NCBI GenBank assembly: GCA_029747015.1
Contig: JAKOGI010001581.1
Coordinates: 10,001 to 74,000, forward strand
Source: Carnegiea gigantea
Taxonomy: Eukaryota; Streptophyta; Magnoliopsida; Caryophyllales; Cactaceae
DNA: 64,000 nucleotides
Direction of reading: 5' to 3'
Position numbers and translations under genes: made by a program. Position 1 is the stretch's first letter. The number at the start of each line of letters is the position of its first letter. Positions 23,241 through 34,304 of the stretch are shown one piece after another. Below the pieces are notes generated by a model. It had not been told where the DNA came from. It did no database searches and saw nothing but the letters and a program-made list of their open reading frames with translations.

Positions 23241-23331
23241 AATTGGAATTTTTCTTGAATTCGCGTAAAATAGTTTCCTGTTCTTGTAATCACTACACTG
23301 CTCCCAAAAAACATGGGCTAATAGTCCAATA

Positions 23332-23885
23332 TAGGGGTGATATTAAGACAGATATGAGACGGATTAAATCATACCTGTATTTATATTTATTTTTAAAAAT
23401 TATATTTATATTTATACCCGTACTCATCGGGCATTAAAAAAACACACATTCATATCCATTGGATTTTGCGAATTTGCGGGTTTTATTGGAGTTCACATAG
23501 AAAATTAAAATTAATACACATATGCAACTAATGTCCAAGTACAATATATATTTGTGTCATTATAAGATTGTAAAGTTATGATATTTTGAGAACATATTGT
23601 TTAGAAATACGAAATCAAATATATTATTGACTAATTTATTTGTTAGAAGGATTTGGATTAGACTTAAATCGAAAAAACATTAAACCTTAAACCAAAATAA
23701 TTTTTTATCTTATTATAAAAATGGACACGGTGAAGTATAGGTATGGAGCAGATGAGGGCTATACCCATTCCCATACCCATACCCACCCCATTCTCATTTA
23801 AAATATATTTTTATCACCCATTTGGATTTTAAATGGAACAAGTTTTGAGGGTTTTAAATGGGTACAAGTTTCATTGTCACCCCTA
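23332..23885. mobile_element. MITE family D, copy 1
   Basis: The ends TAGGGGTGATA and TGTCACCCCTA are inverted. The whole 550-base interior (CATACCCATACCCA blocks at both sides, an AT-rich middle with ATTATTGACTAATT) aligns with the copy at 48343-48912. Non-coding. Confidence 0.75.
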
Positions 23886-26800
23886 GGCAAATGATGTTTG
23901 ATGTTTGGACTTTTTTTGCGAATATTTAATTATATAGATTGTAATATGTAATTCTGAACTTTTTTCAACTTTGTTAAGAGCAGTTCCAGCTGGTGGAACA
24001 CATGTCGTGTGTGGACCCAACGTTTCACACGACAATTTTCCACTGGTGGAACACGTGCCGTGTGTGGACTCCCGATCCGAATCTTATGGTCCTATGATCC
24101 TATGGTCCAAAAACCCTCCATTAATCCAACTCCCACTAAAATCTTAAATTTATTAGGATCTTACGATCATAAATAAAATTCTAAAGTGCTCATGCTTAAA
24201 TATACATGGGAAATCGTCCCAACAATATGCATTATGCATCAAAAGCATTTAAATAATATGATAAATTGAATTTCTATAATACTTGTGAATGTTTATTAAG
24301 ATTTTATGCTTATGAAAATAATTTTTACTATCTCAAAAAATCCTAGTATTCTTGATCCAATTTTACAATTCTAATTCTAAGCATCCACAATCGATTCTAA
24401 GCAGGATATCGATTCTAACAATCTTGGCATATATCCAAATTGAAGCATGCGTTGCATTTTGGTTATGGGTCAAAAACAAAGGAAAAATCTAGGCGTTGGC
24501 ACGGAACCATTGGACTAAGCCGTCTGCGAGATTTTGGGCTTCGGACCAAATATAGCCACTGGACAACCCCATGGCCCTATAGCATTTTTAATTTTTTTAT
24601 TGTAAAAGTTGTCTATAAATATTGAATGGCCAATCATAATTGTTATGGAATTGACAAATGGCGTAAGAAATTATAAAAAAATATTATAATCAATTTTCCG
24701 GGAATTAAAAAATTATTTCTAGATTTTTTCAGGGAATAAAAAATAAATATTCCATTTTTTGAAAAATAAAAAAAATACAAGTTATAAACATAAAATAGAA
24801 ATACAAAATTAAAAGAATAAAAGTAATTAAATAATTAAACATGTTTTATGGTAGGCTTCTTGGCAAATATTGGTAATCCAAGTTAGAGTTCAATAAGTTG
24901 GACAAATTATAGAATGCAAGTTCCAAAAAGTTAAAAATTTTGCTAATATGATAGGTTTGAGTTCCAAAAATCAAAACTGTATCTACTCCTTCCTCCTTCT
25001 CTTGTCAATTTATTGGGACTGCTACTAATCTAATTACTTTCAATAGTAAGCCCTTTTTGCCTTGCCTCATTGAGGTGACCTTAATTTCTAATAGTATTGT
25101 TGATTTATTCTATAATTTTCCTCCCTTGTCAGAGTTAGGTCTCTCTCCTTCTGGAGAGACTTAGGATTTCTCTCCAAAATCGCCTATTGTGCATGTTATT
25201 TCTTTTATCTATTTGTTGCAAATTTACTAGGATTATTCATTCAAGTAGAAAATTTTTCTGATTTATCAGTTCACTTAATTGGGTTTGATTAAGAATAATT
25301 CAACAATGAAAGTTCATATATCTCAATCAAATGATTTTTATTTCAAGTTAAGTCTGCTATATCACACAGATACATATTTTACAAAGTTATACAATAGTTC
25401 ACCAATGTTCGGGAAGACAAACTAAAGTCGAAGAACGCGGTTTGTCATCAGAGTGATGCTATAAGCATAGAGCTAGTAGAAAGTATATTTACCATTAACT
25501 TCGTTGAAATAAATATTTGTTTTCATACTTCAAGTTTATTCTTGTCAGAAAAGTTATCGATGTATAGGTCGTATGATTTTTTATTAATGGATTTTCTTTT
25601 CCATCAGAAAAAATCCATTAAAAAAAACATGATAACCATCATCCAAGGGCAGTACTTAAGGCGCATTTAATAACAAGTTTGGTAACCATTGCCCTAAGAG
25701 AAGTGGTATAAATACATTTTAACTACTCTTTTCTATCCTTTTTTCCTCCCTTGGTAATTGTCTTCATCTTCAGCCTCGTCCCATCTTCTTATGCGCATCT
25801 TGTTCTTCCTCTCTTTCTTGTTTGATTTGTGCATTTTAAAGGTTCAGATAGTAAGTTTTTCAGTAATCCTAACAACATTGTTTGTCTTCTTTTTAATTTC
25901 TAGTCAATAGGAATCTTTTTAAATTTTTTTGTAGTAATTCTTTCTCAATTTGTGAGATGTTTTTATTGCTCTATCATTTACTATTTTTAAGAGATGAATC
26001 GTGTTTCGAAAGTGAAGTGGCTCTTCAACGATACTTCAAAAGCAACCTTTTATATCAAAAGAATATTTCTCCAATAGGAGTACGCCAGATCAATAGATCT
26101 ACTCTGAAAAAGATATTACAACATATCGATGGACTCTTCTCAATGCTATACGGTCAACCAACACTTGTGGAAAAATGAATGATCAATCAATGTGTGAAAA
26201 ATAATTTTTCTCGGGTGGAGATTGTATTTTGACATTTTGTATTTGTTTGAGTTCGATATGCCCTGTAGATGTCGTATAATCAATTGTTTAATGAACTCTT
26301 CCCCTTTTTTTAGGGAAAAAATAAATAAATCCAGTTTAGAAGAGTTTGAACCAAGGTTTATAGACGGATAAAATTACCCCTTGCACTTGCATACCTGATT
26401 TACCCTCCATATCCTGCAATTTTCTCTTCTAATCATGTAATCACTGTAATTTCCTTCAATCCACCCTCCCTTTAGGATTTTCCTTGGTTGTTCAAATTGT
26501 TTCCTTTATGTCAATCTCTTTGCTCCACCGATTCCTAATTGTTCCACGCCATTCCTCATCATCGTGGTTAGTGGGGAATGATCAGTAGCGGATCAGCGGA
26601 ACTCTTGGACGTCGGTGATTTGACAGTTATTGTAATATCAGGGCATATGGTTAAAGTGTAGTTTAAAGGATTTGATACAACTACTTATATTATAAAATGT
26701 AGACCTTCTTTTTTTTATGAAGAATACTTAAAAGCTCCGTAGTTAAACATGTCTGTTGTTGATTACATGTAGAATAGGTAATCTCCTGGGAAAATTTCTC

Positions 26801-26929
26801 AGATAGCGTGTAAGTGAGGACAAAGCACTTCAAAAAGGCTTGCGGTGATTTATGAAGTCAATCATCAATCCTTAAAGCCATTTTTGATAATTGTTCATGA
26901 TTTAAAGGAGACCAAGACGTTATAGCTAG
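23886..26929. other. Intergenic, no gene recognised
   Basis: Contains repeated TGGTGGAACACRTGYCGTGTGTGGAC motifs (about 23985-24075), a hairpin at 25585-25620 (TAATGGATTTT and its complement) and short open frames without recognisable domains. The 73-codon frame at 25957-26178 has no family resemblance that I can see. Confidence 0.5.
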
Positions 26930-27484
26930 TAGGGGTGGCAATGGATCGGATTCGGGTCAGGTGAACCATCATTCGTATCTATCATCAGCTGTAATCCGCC
27001 ACATCCAATCCATCTATCATCCACAAATATCTGATCTAATTCATCCATCCACCATCTGAGGGAGAAAATGGATGGATCGGGTTGTAAACGTGTGATGAAA
27101 GTTTATATATAATATACTAGCAAATTTATACAAAAAAGTAAGCTTCATCTTTTGAGAAGTTTTAAAAAGATATCTTACATATAACAAACGAGTAAATATC
27201 ATATTCATCATATTACTTTTGACGAAAATCATAGAATTAACAATATAAATGTCCAAGAATGAGTAAAATTTAAAGGACAAAAATAAAAAGTAAACTAACT
27301 GCAAATAAGTGATAAACAAGTAGATTACTAAACAGGTAATAGATCGGATGACGGGTTGGATGGAGCATCACCTCAATCCAATCCAATCCGTCAAACCATC
27401 ATCCATATATTTCGGGTTTTCACTCGCCTTTTCAAATGAGGTAGAATGGATATTCGTCGGGGCACGGGTGAAATTGCCACCCTA
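26930..27484. mobile_element. MITE family D-like element with 5-base target duplication
   Basis: TAGGGGTGGCAAT and ATTGCCACCCTA are inverted ends and the element is flanked by GCTAG on both sides (26925-26929 and 27485-27489). The ends match the family at 23332 and 48343, but the interior is different (ATCCATC/GGATGGAT-rich near the ends), so it may be a related subfamily. Confidence 0.75.
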
Positions 27485-27670
27485 GCTAGGAGGGGTGTCG
27501 TCATACTTGAAAATTATTTGATTGTTTGAGAATTCAAAAGCGTACAATTTGCAACGTATTTATAATTTAAAAGATGTGTTATTGAAGTGTAAATTTGTAA
27601 TTGAAAATATATATATATATGAGAAAATAAATAGTGTTATTCTTAGCTTTTTGTTGATATCTGCATTTAG

Positions 27671-27809
27671 TATCCCTTATTCACTGCCTTAGGATAAGGG
27701 ATAACAAATCAATTTAATAAATGATATTTATTAGCCACTGCCCTTGGCAATGGGTAAAATGGATTTAATGAATATTGTTTGTTAACCACTGCCATTGGTC
27801 AGTGGTTAA
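27671..27809. repeat. Three successive hairpins with a shared core
   Basis: Stem 1: TATCCCTTAT (27671-27680) with ATAAGGGATA (27694-27703). Stem 2: 27731-27742 with 27746-27757, 11 of 13 pairs if the outer mismatches are counted. Stem 3: TTAACCACTG (27782-27791) with CAGTGGTTAA (27800-27809). All three share CACTGCC(T/C/A)T around the loop and lie about 50-60 bases apart. No coding sequence. Confidence 0.75.
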
Positions 27810-27918
27810 GGTCCATATAATATAATATAATATTAAATTTAATTTATGTAGGCCTAGGAAAAGTAATAAATGCCATTAACACGATTATAACTTTGCCCTT
27901 CAATAACACATATATATA

Positions 27919-28664
27919 GGCCATGTTTGGTAAACAGTTATTAGCTATTAGCTGTTAGCTGTTTATATTAACTGTTAGCTATTGGCTGTTTGAATTAGCT
28001 GTTTGAATTAGCTGTTTATAAAAGAATTGTCTGATAAAATTAGCTGTTTTAAAAAAGATATTTAGTAAAATTTGATTTGTGCCTTTATCTCTAAATTACT
28101 TTTTAATTAAAAATATTTTTTTCATTTACTAGTTATCTTATTTTCTTTCCAAAAAGAAGTAAATCGATGTCATATGTACAAATTAACTTTATTGATAAAA
28201 TCTTAATTTGTTACTAGTTGTATATAATTTGTATTCTTATTAATCTTTTTTTTTCTTTTCAATTTGTGTATATCTATCCACATGATAATTATGTCTTAAA
28301 ATATTATTTTGTTATTTGCTACATATTTTATTATTATAAATTGAAATTTATATATTTAGATGATTTAATCTTGAATAGATTAAATTTAAATAATACACAA
28401 TATTAAATATCACTACAAAAGGCTAATGGCATATGATGTAATTGTTTCAAACTCTTGGTTAGTTATGTCATTTTCACAAACAGCTATTCCCAAAAGGCTA
28501 ATTGAAATAGCCTTTTGAGAAAGAGCTTTTTGCGTCCAAACAGCTCTTCCAAACAACTCTTCAACCAAACACCAATTTAACTGTTCTGACTAGTCAAAAC
28601 AGCTAAAACCCTCCAAAAAAGCTCTTTTTTCCTCAAAAAGCTCTTACAATCAAACATCCCCATA
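27919..28664. mobile_element. hAT-like MITE, GGCCATGTTTGG ends
   Basis: GGCCATGTTTGGTAAACAG at the left is inverted at the right (CAATCAAACATCCCCAT). The subterminal parts are full of TTAGCTGTT/AACAGCTAA repeats; the core is AT-rich with no transposase. Confidence 0.6.
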
Positions 28665-28907
28665 GCTTTTAGAAGAAAGTAAAAGGTAAATTTTCAATGT
28701 CCATTTAATTTGGCAAGCACCCATCATCAAGTAGCCATCACCAGGGCAGCCATTGAACTCAACCCAACGTCACCACATGTGCACCACCACACTAAGTCTG
28801 TGTACGACAAAATTAGTTGTTTAAGTAATATATAGTTACTTAGATGAAGCATAGCTATTTCAATTCAACTATTAGTAAATAGTTGTTTGGATGAGCAATT
28901 GAAGATA

Positions 28908-29996
28908 ATGGAGTGTTTGGTAACAATAATTTTTTAGGAAAAAACAGCTGTCTGAGATTATTTTAGCTGTTTTGATAAAGTCAAACAACTAAATAGGTGT
29001 CTGGTAAACAAGTGTTTCAAATAGCTATTTGACCCCAAACAACTCTTTTTGAAAAGATTGTTTCCGTTAGTCTTTCCAAAAGAGCTTTTTTGTAGAAATA
29101 ACACATTTACCCAAGCGTTTGAAAAAATTACACTATGTGCCATTAAATTATATTTATGTAATATTATTTTTATGATTTGAACCTGGTTAGATCTTGAGGA
29201 TTCGTAAGAGTAGAGGTCTTTCCGTTATTTTTATTAGGATAAAAACGGACCATGGAAGTTACATTGTCTCTTTCGTTGTTTGTATTTTTTTAGCCAAGTA
29301 GTATACTTTTTGGTGTAGATTTTCTAATTTCGTAAGTATGTTATGTCAAGCTTATTTGATTCTCTCAAACATACCTTTATGAATATTTAATATTTACACT
29401 TTAGATTATTCAAACCCCCTTCTAATTACCTAAACAATGAGTTTTGAATTGATGCAAAATAGTAACATTTGATGCTATATTTTATATGAATTGAATCTAA
29501 TGAAGATAAAATCATTAGAAATTCATATAAATTTCAATTTCAATTGATGACCCCAAAAAAGTTAATAAATAATAAAATAACATTATAAAACATTGCCATC
29601 ATTTACATAAGTACAAATTGAAAAGAAATAAGATAAACGATGACTACGAGTTATGCAGAATTGATTTAATAAAGTGAAGTCTTATCAATGAAGGAGTTTT
29701 TTTTTTTTTTTTTGGTGATCATAAATGAAGGTAATTTATACATATAACACAAATTTAATTCTTTTTAAAAGAAAGTAAGATGACCAATAAATAAAAAAAA
29801 TTATGTTCTATTAAAAAGTAATTTTTAGATAAGGATTTAAATGGAATTTTGTCAAACAAGTTCCTTCGAAATAGCTAACTTTGGTAAACAATTTTTTCAC
29901 AAATAGCTAACTCGAACAGGTAATATAAACAGTTTATACAAACAGTTAACAGTTAACAACTAATACAAATACTAACAGCTGTTTGTCAAACAGGGC
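28908..29996. mobile_element. hAT-like non-autonomous element nested in family B
   Basis: TGGAGTGTTTGGTAACAA at the left and TGTTTGTCAAACAGGGC at the right are inverted ends, with ACAGCTGT-rich subterminal repeats. About 1.1 kb, no transposase frame. I could not see a clean 8-base target duplication. Confidence 0.5.
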
Positions 29997-30235
29997 TAAC
30001 ATATTTGGTAAATTTAGTTGTCGAGTTGACTAATACAATTCCCTACCTCTGTTTGTTAAGGTACAATATCTTCCTCTCCTTTGTTGCACTTATGTTTACA
30101 TAGTTACTGCCACCTGATTTTTTTTCGTATTTCTTAGTTCATTCCCTGTGACTTATCCTTAGTTTTTTCTCATAAAATGTTTTCACAAAATCCTTCTTCT
30201 ATAAAATATTTTCACAAAAATCTTATTTTTGTGGG

Positions 30236-30364
30236 TCTCTGGGAATCATCCTCTCTACAGCTATGATTGCCGGTAGAGGTAATGTTATCTACATCAGGAT
30301 CTCCCCAGATCTTGTGAAAGCGAGACCTACACTGAGAGTTGTTGTTGTTGTTGTTGTTGTTGTA
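30236..30364 (+). mobile_element. 3' part of a TS-like SINE with (TTG)n tail
   Basis: CTCTGGGAATCATCCTCTCTAC, a GGTAGAGGTAA segment, ATCTCCCCAGATC and a GTGAAAGCGAGACCTACACTGAGAGTT segment run into eight TTG units. This order is that of the 3' region of the tobacco TS family of tRNA-derived SINEs. The tRNA-like 5' promoter part is not recognisable. Confidence 0.6.
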
Positions 30365-30512
30365 ACATAAAAAGTTGGGGATAATTTTCAAAAACTAAAA
30401 TTTCCAAAGGATAATTTTTTGACTAAAAAAATATGAAGTGCTACTTTTTAATGTCAAGAGCTAATATTATTAGCTTTTCAGTTGAATACTAGTATAAACA
30501 CTAAGTTACTGA

Positions 30513-30955
30513 ATACTAAAGTCGTGTTCAGCCACAACGTTTTGAGTATCATTTAGCATTTGGACCAAGTCAATATACTAATCAGTCAATTTTGTGTTTG
30601 ATAACTTAGTGTTTGAACTGACATTTCAAGTTGCATTTAAAGTTTCAAGCAACATTTTTGAAAAGCTAATAATATTAGCTTTTGGCATTTAAAAGTAGCA
30701 TTTCGTAATTTTTTGGCATCCTTCGGAAATGTTATCTTTAAAAATTATTTATATCCTTTTATGTCAATTTATATTAATGAGAAAACGCAATAACTAAATA
30801 TACCGAACACATTTGCTTCAACTGCTCATCAAAACAACTATATACTAACAGGTAAATTAGAGTCGTCTCCGCTACCTTAACAGTTATCCGATATTTAAAC
30901 CACTATTTATTACCTAAATAGCTAATTTTGCCAAATAGAACCTAAAATTTGAATA
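30513..30955. mobile_element. MITE family B, reverse-oriented copy
   Basis: Begins AAAGTCGTGTTCAG, the complement of the right end at 17062. It continues as the inverse of that copy (AAAAGCTAATAATATTAGCTTTTGGCATTTAAAAGTAGC) to CAAATAGAACCTAAA. Confidence 0.65.
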
Positions 30956-31335
30956 GTTACCATCTTAACATGGTTAAAGCACTAAACGTTACTTCAAACC
31001 TTGTCGAACACGTATGGGTTAAACAACCATTGCCCACCTTTGGCATGTACCCAACTGAAAACCAATGACTACCATCCTCAACATCATCCCCATTGAAGAC
31101 GTTCAGCATGTATAACCCCTACTCGCAGCATAATAACATTGCAATCTTGAATTTTATATGGAGGTATATGATATGAATTTTCTTGCGAGCTCTAGAAGCT
31201 CAAACTCTAAACCCTATATTTGAAAGTGGCAGACATGGAAAATCAAACCATGGTTTGGCTTCAAAATGGTAAAGCTCAACAAGCATCTACTTAATTTGGT
31301 TGGTGGCGATGACAACACTAAGAGATGTGATAGCT

Positions 31336-31804
31336 GGGGCTGTAACAAACCAGAGCGGGCATGGAAGCCCTTGGATCCAACTCTGTCAAAGCTCGACTCA
31401 GGCTTGAGCAAAACAAAGTTCGAGTCGAGCTCGAGTCGGATCGAAAGTACACCGAATCGAGCCCGAGCCTAATGAGGCTCTGCTTAACTTAACTGGGCTT
31501 AGTTTGGCTTGATTTAACTCAATTAATTCATTTTTTTCTTATATGCACTGTTGTAGAAGGCATGAAATTATTGCTGCAATGCATAAAATTTTATTTCAAT
31601 CCGTGTATCTTGAATCTAATGCAAAAATCAAGAATTTAGCTTGCATCATATATAGGCTCAAATTTGAAAACTTTTTCACTAAAAACAAACAACAAAAAAA
31701 GATTATCAAGTCGAGCTCCGAGCTAACACTATACATTCAAGCCCGAGCCTAAACTTGATAGGCTCAGTTAGCTTCAAGCTGAGCTCGAGCTCGTTTATAG
31801 CCCT
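31336..31804. mobile_element. MITE with GGGGCTGTAACAAAC / GTTTATAGCCCT ends
   Basis: The ends are imperfect inverted repeats. Subterminal GAGCTCGAGTCGG-like motifs occur on both sides, with an AT-rich centre. Non-coding. Confidence 0.6.
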
Positions 31805-32076
31805 AGAACTGGCAGCTATGCAATTGAAAGGGAAGGGAACACAAACGACGAGAGAGTAATTATCCTTTGGAGTAGGTGATGATGACGAGATAGAAGAAAG
31901 ACAACAATGGAGATTGTACAAGAAAAAGGTAAGTCAATATAGGTGTCAAGTCGGGTCGGTGTTTCGGTAGTTTTCGAATTGATGTGACTTGTTTTGTCTT
32001 TTTGTGCCAACTTTCCTCAATTGTCGCCGCAAAGCTGAAATTATTTTGTAAATTTTTTTAAGGTGTTAGTTCTAAC

Positions 32077-32440
32077 TATTCTTCTTCATCAGTGTCGTAT
32101 GTTATTTAAGAACTGTTCATATTCATATTTGGTTAATACCATACAGTATATTTAAAAGTTTTTTCTAATAGAGCAATATTATCTTTTGATAAAGTTATTG
32201 TTATAGGATGAACTCGTTTGGGTATGGTTGATAAATAGTTTAACCTTTTTTTTTTTTTATAGTGGTTTAACAAATTTTGCCTAAGACTTCTAGGGGTTAA
32301 ATCAAAAGATCTTAAATAGTCTCATGCTCTTTCTTGAGTATAGTATTTTAGTTCTGGTATATTAAAACTTTGTCCAGCTACATAGTTACCTTTTCTGTCT
32401 AGTTTCAGTTAGATTGTAATATGTTTTTAAATAAATTCAT
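32077..32440 (-). pseudogene. Caulimovirid small ORF 1 downstream of primer site, left arm
   Basis: About 120 codons beginning shortly after the primer-binding site and ending in an acidic D-E-E-E tail. No known domain is recognised. Broken by stop codons and an A-run length change. It matches 46704-47087 on the right arm. Confidence 0.6.
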
Positions 32441-32487
32441 TGTTTTAGAGTGAAACTATAGTTTTAATTACTTTGTTCAAGGTCTAG

Positions 32488-32499
32488 GCTCTGATACCA
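32488..32499 (-). promoter_or_regulatory. tRNA-Met primer-binding site, left arm
   Basis: On the minus strand this reads TGGTATCAGAGC, a full 12-base match to the initiator tRNA-Met site that defines position 1 in caulimovirid maps. Confidence 0.9.
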
Positions 32500-32991
32500 T
32501 TTATAGGGGAGTTGAATGGCTTTTATGAACGAAATGGTAAAACCATTTGTCTAATCAATTAGGTGATTAATTAGGTTATTCACACAAAGAGATCTATCAA
32601 ATTTTATCAATGATACTCGGATACTAGATTATCAAATAAAGCTTTCAACTTAATATCATATAATTCTATTAAAACAAGATTGAATCAAAGAAATTATACC
32701 TTCAAGAGTTGGATCTGTCTTACTCCTTCGCGCTCGTCTTACTCCACCCTGACGCGAAACTTACCTACTCATTCAGACCTTCTCTTTCTCCTTGATAGTA
32801 CTTTCTCTTTGATCAAAGTTGTAATAACAAAATTATAGATACAAAGTTTTGAGAAAGGATTTCTCTCTTATTTCATTGATAATTGTTCTGCTTTCCCTAA
32901 AGAGAGTAAATCAGAACATTTTTTGAGAGATATATTACAGAGGAAAATTTTCTCTTCCAAATGCCGATACTTCTACTGAAATCGGCTAATT

Positions 32992-32999
32992 TATTTATA
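32992..32999 (-). promoter_or_regulatory. Viral TATA box, left arm
   Basis: TATAAATA on the minus strand, about 500 bases upstream of the primer site and just after the transactivator-like ORF. The same box lies at 46144-46151 in the right arm. The place matches that of the pregenomic promoter in caulimovirids. It directs transcription away from the palindrome centre. Confidence 0.65.
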
Positions 33000-33206
33000 G
33001 AGGAGGGAGTGCGCTATGATATAAGCGCTTACATTATTAGAAATCTAAGAAGATAAGATTTATGATAAGATTTACAGATAAGACTTCACTGTTCTTGATA
33101 AGGTAGCTTAATCTTTATTGTCTTGTAGTATCAGCAAAGATAAGAGTTGATAAGATTGTGGTCCCTTATGTCTCACATCGTAACAGAATGACTATACAAG
33201 AAAAAT

Positions 33207-34304
33207 CTACTTCTTTTCTTTGTCTTGTTCTGCCTTGTAGAGTTCAGCAAATTTGGTGCGTACAGCTGGATTGCCTAGAAATTTCTTAGGGTCCAGTGAA
33301 TAGCTAAAGTCAAAAAGTTTTTCATCAACTTCCACATTTTCAGCTCCTTCAGTAGTAACTAGAATGAGATTATTGTCATAGTACAAAGTTCTTGCTCCTT
33401 TAGTCATTAATCGCTCGCTTTGGCATTTGATGGCGAGAGCGCCTGTTGAACGTTTATAGTTGATCTAGACTTTGACAAAAAGGGGAGTTTTGTAGTGTTT
33501 ATGTTTGTCAGCAGAAACAGTAGGGATTTTGGTAGTTGATCCAGCTTTTGTAACATGGGTGATTTCGACTAGGTGAATAGAAGGGTAGATAATTTCTTTA
33601 TCTTTTTCAGGAGAGATTGTAAAGAATTGAAGGCAAATATATCCTTTGTTGAATTGCTTAATAGCATATTTAAAATTGGCTGAAAAATTTTGTAGTTCGA
33701 TGAGAATGAGGCTTGGGTAAAGATAATTTAGATAACCATAAGTAAAGAGTTCAAAAATAATATCAGGTTTTGCTTTATTGAAAGCAAGGATTTGGGGAAA
33801 AACTGAATCCCTTGGGTTATAATAGAGTTCAGGTAAATCAGAGATCTTCTGGTAAGCAAGCATTGTTGCTTTATAATAGTTTTTGTAAAAGGAGTCTGAT
33901 AGATCAGTAGTTCGAATGCCAGTATTTTGAATAACTGGTCTTGAAGCTAATAGTTTAGCTTTTAATTGTTGCTTCTCTTTCTCTTCTTCAGAGAGGTGGT
34001 TGGAACCGTTTCCCTGATTTGGTCAAAAGGAGAGTTTAGAAAGTTCAGATTGGACTTTTGTCAAATCCATTTTTGAAGAGTTTAATTTAAGTTGTTCGAT
34101 AGTTCGATGGAAATATGTTGTTAGTTCTCAAGCTTTTCCAAGATCGGCTCGGAGATCTACAATGATTTCTTCAATAGCTTCAATTTTTTCATTAACAGCT
34201 TCATAGTATTCGTTAACATTGATCAGAATGTCTTCAAAGTTCTGGATTAGCTTAATATTGTCCACTTGTTCCATTGGCACTTTGCCTTTGTCCGTTGAAC
34301 TCAT
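33207..34304 (-). pseudogene. Transactivator/viroplasmin-like ORF of the endogenous caulimovirid, left arm
   Basis: The ORF of about 365 codons starts at an ATG overlapping the 3' end of the RNase H frame. It has a predicted coiled-coil N-terminus (repeated Glu/Ile/Leu heptads), a central domain containing LFTYGYLNYLYPSL and a basic C-terminus ending EQDKEKK. Its place, last before the large intergenic region, and its size fit the transactivator/viroplasmin of caulimovirids, which forms inclusion bodies and allows reinitiation on the polycistronic RNA. Identification rests mainly on position. Several in-frame stops (for example CGA to TGA changes) break it, though 33465-33863 is still open. 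Confidence 0.6.

Larger units (their letters stand above)
28797..30512. mobile_element. MITE family B copy split by two insertions
   Basis: The left part (about 28797-28907), the short middle (about 29997-30050) and the right part (about 30366-30512) align in order with the uninterrupted copy at 16636-17062. The gaps are filled by a hAT-like element (28908-29996) and by sequence ending in a SINE tail (to 30364). Confidence 0.55.

Noticed and set aside
25957..26178. 73-codon frame
   Set aside because: No family resemblance, no splice context and no neighbouring exon; kept as intergenic.
27671..27809. CRISPR-like array or tRNA cluster
   Set aside because: The units are not identical, there are no spacers of constant length, the genome is a plant, and no tRNA cloverleaf fits.
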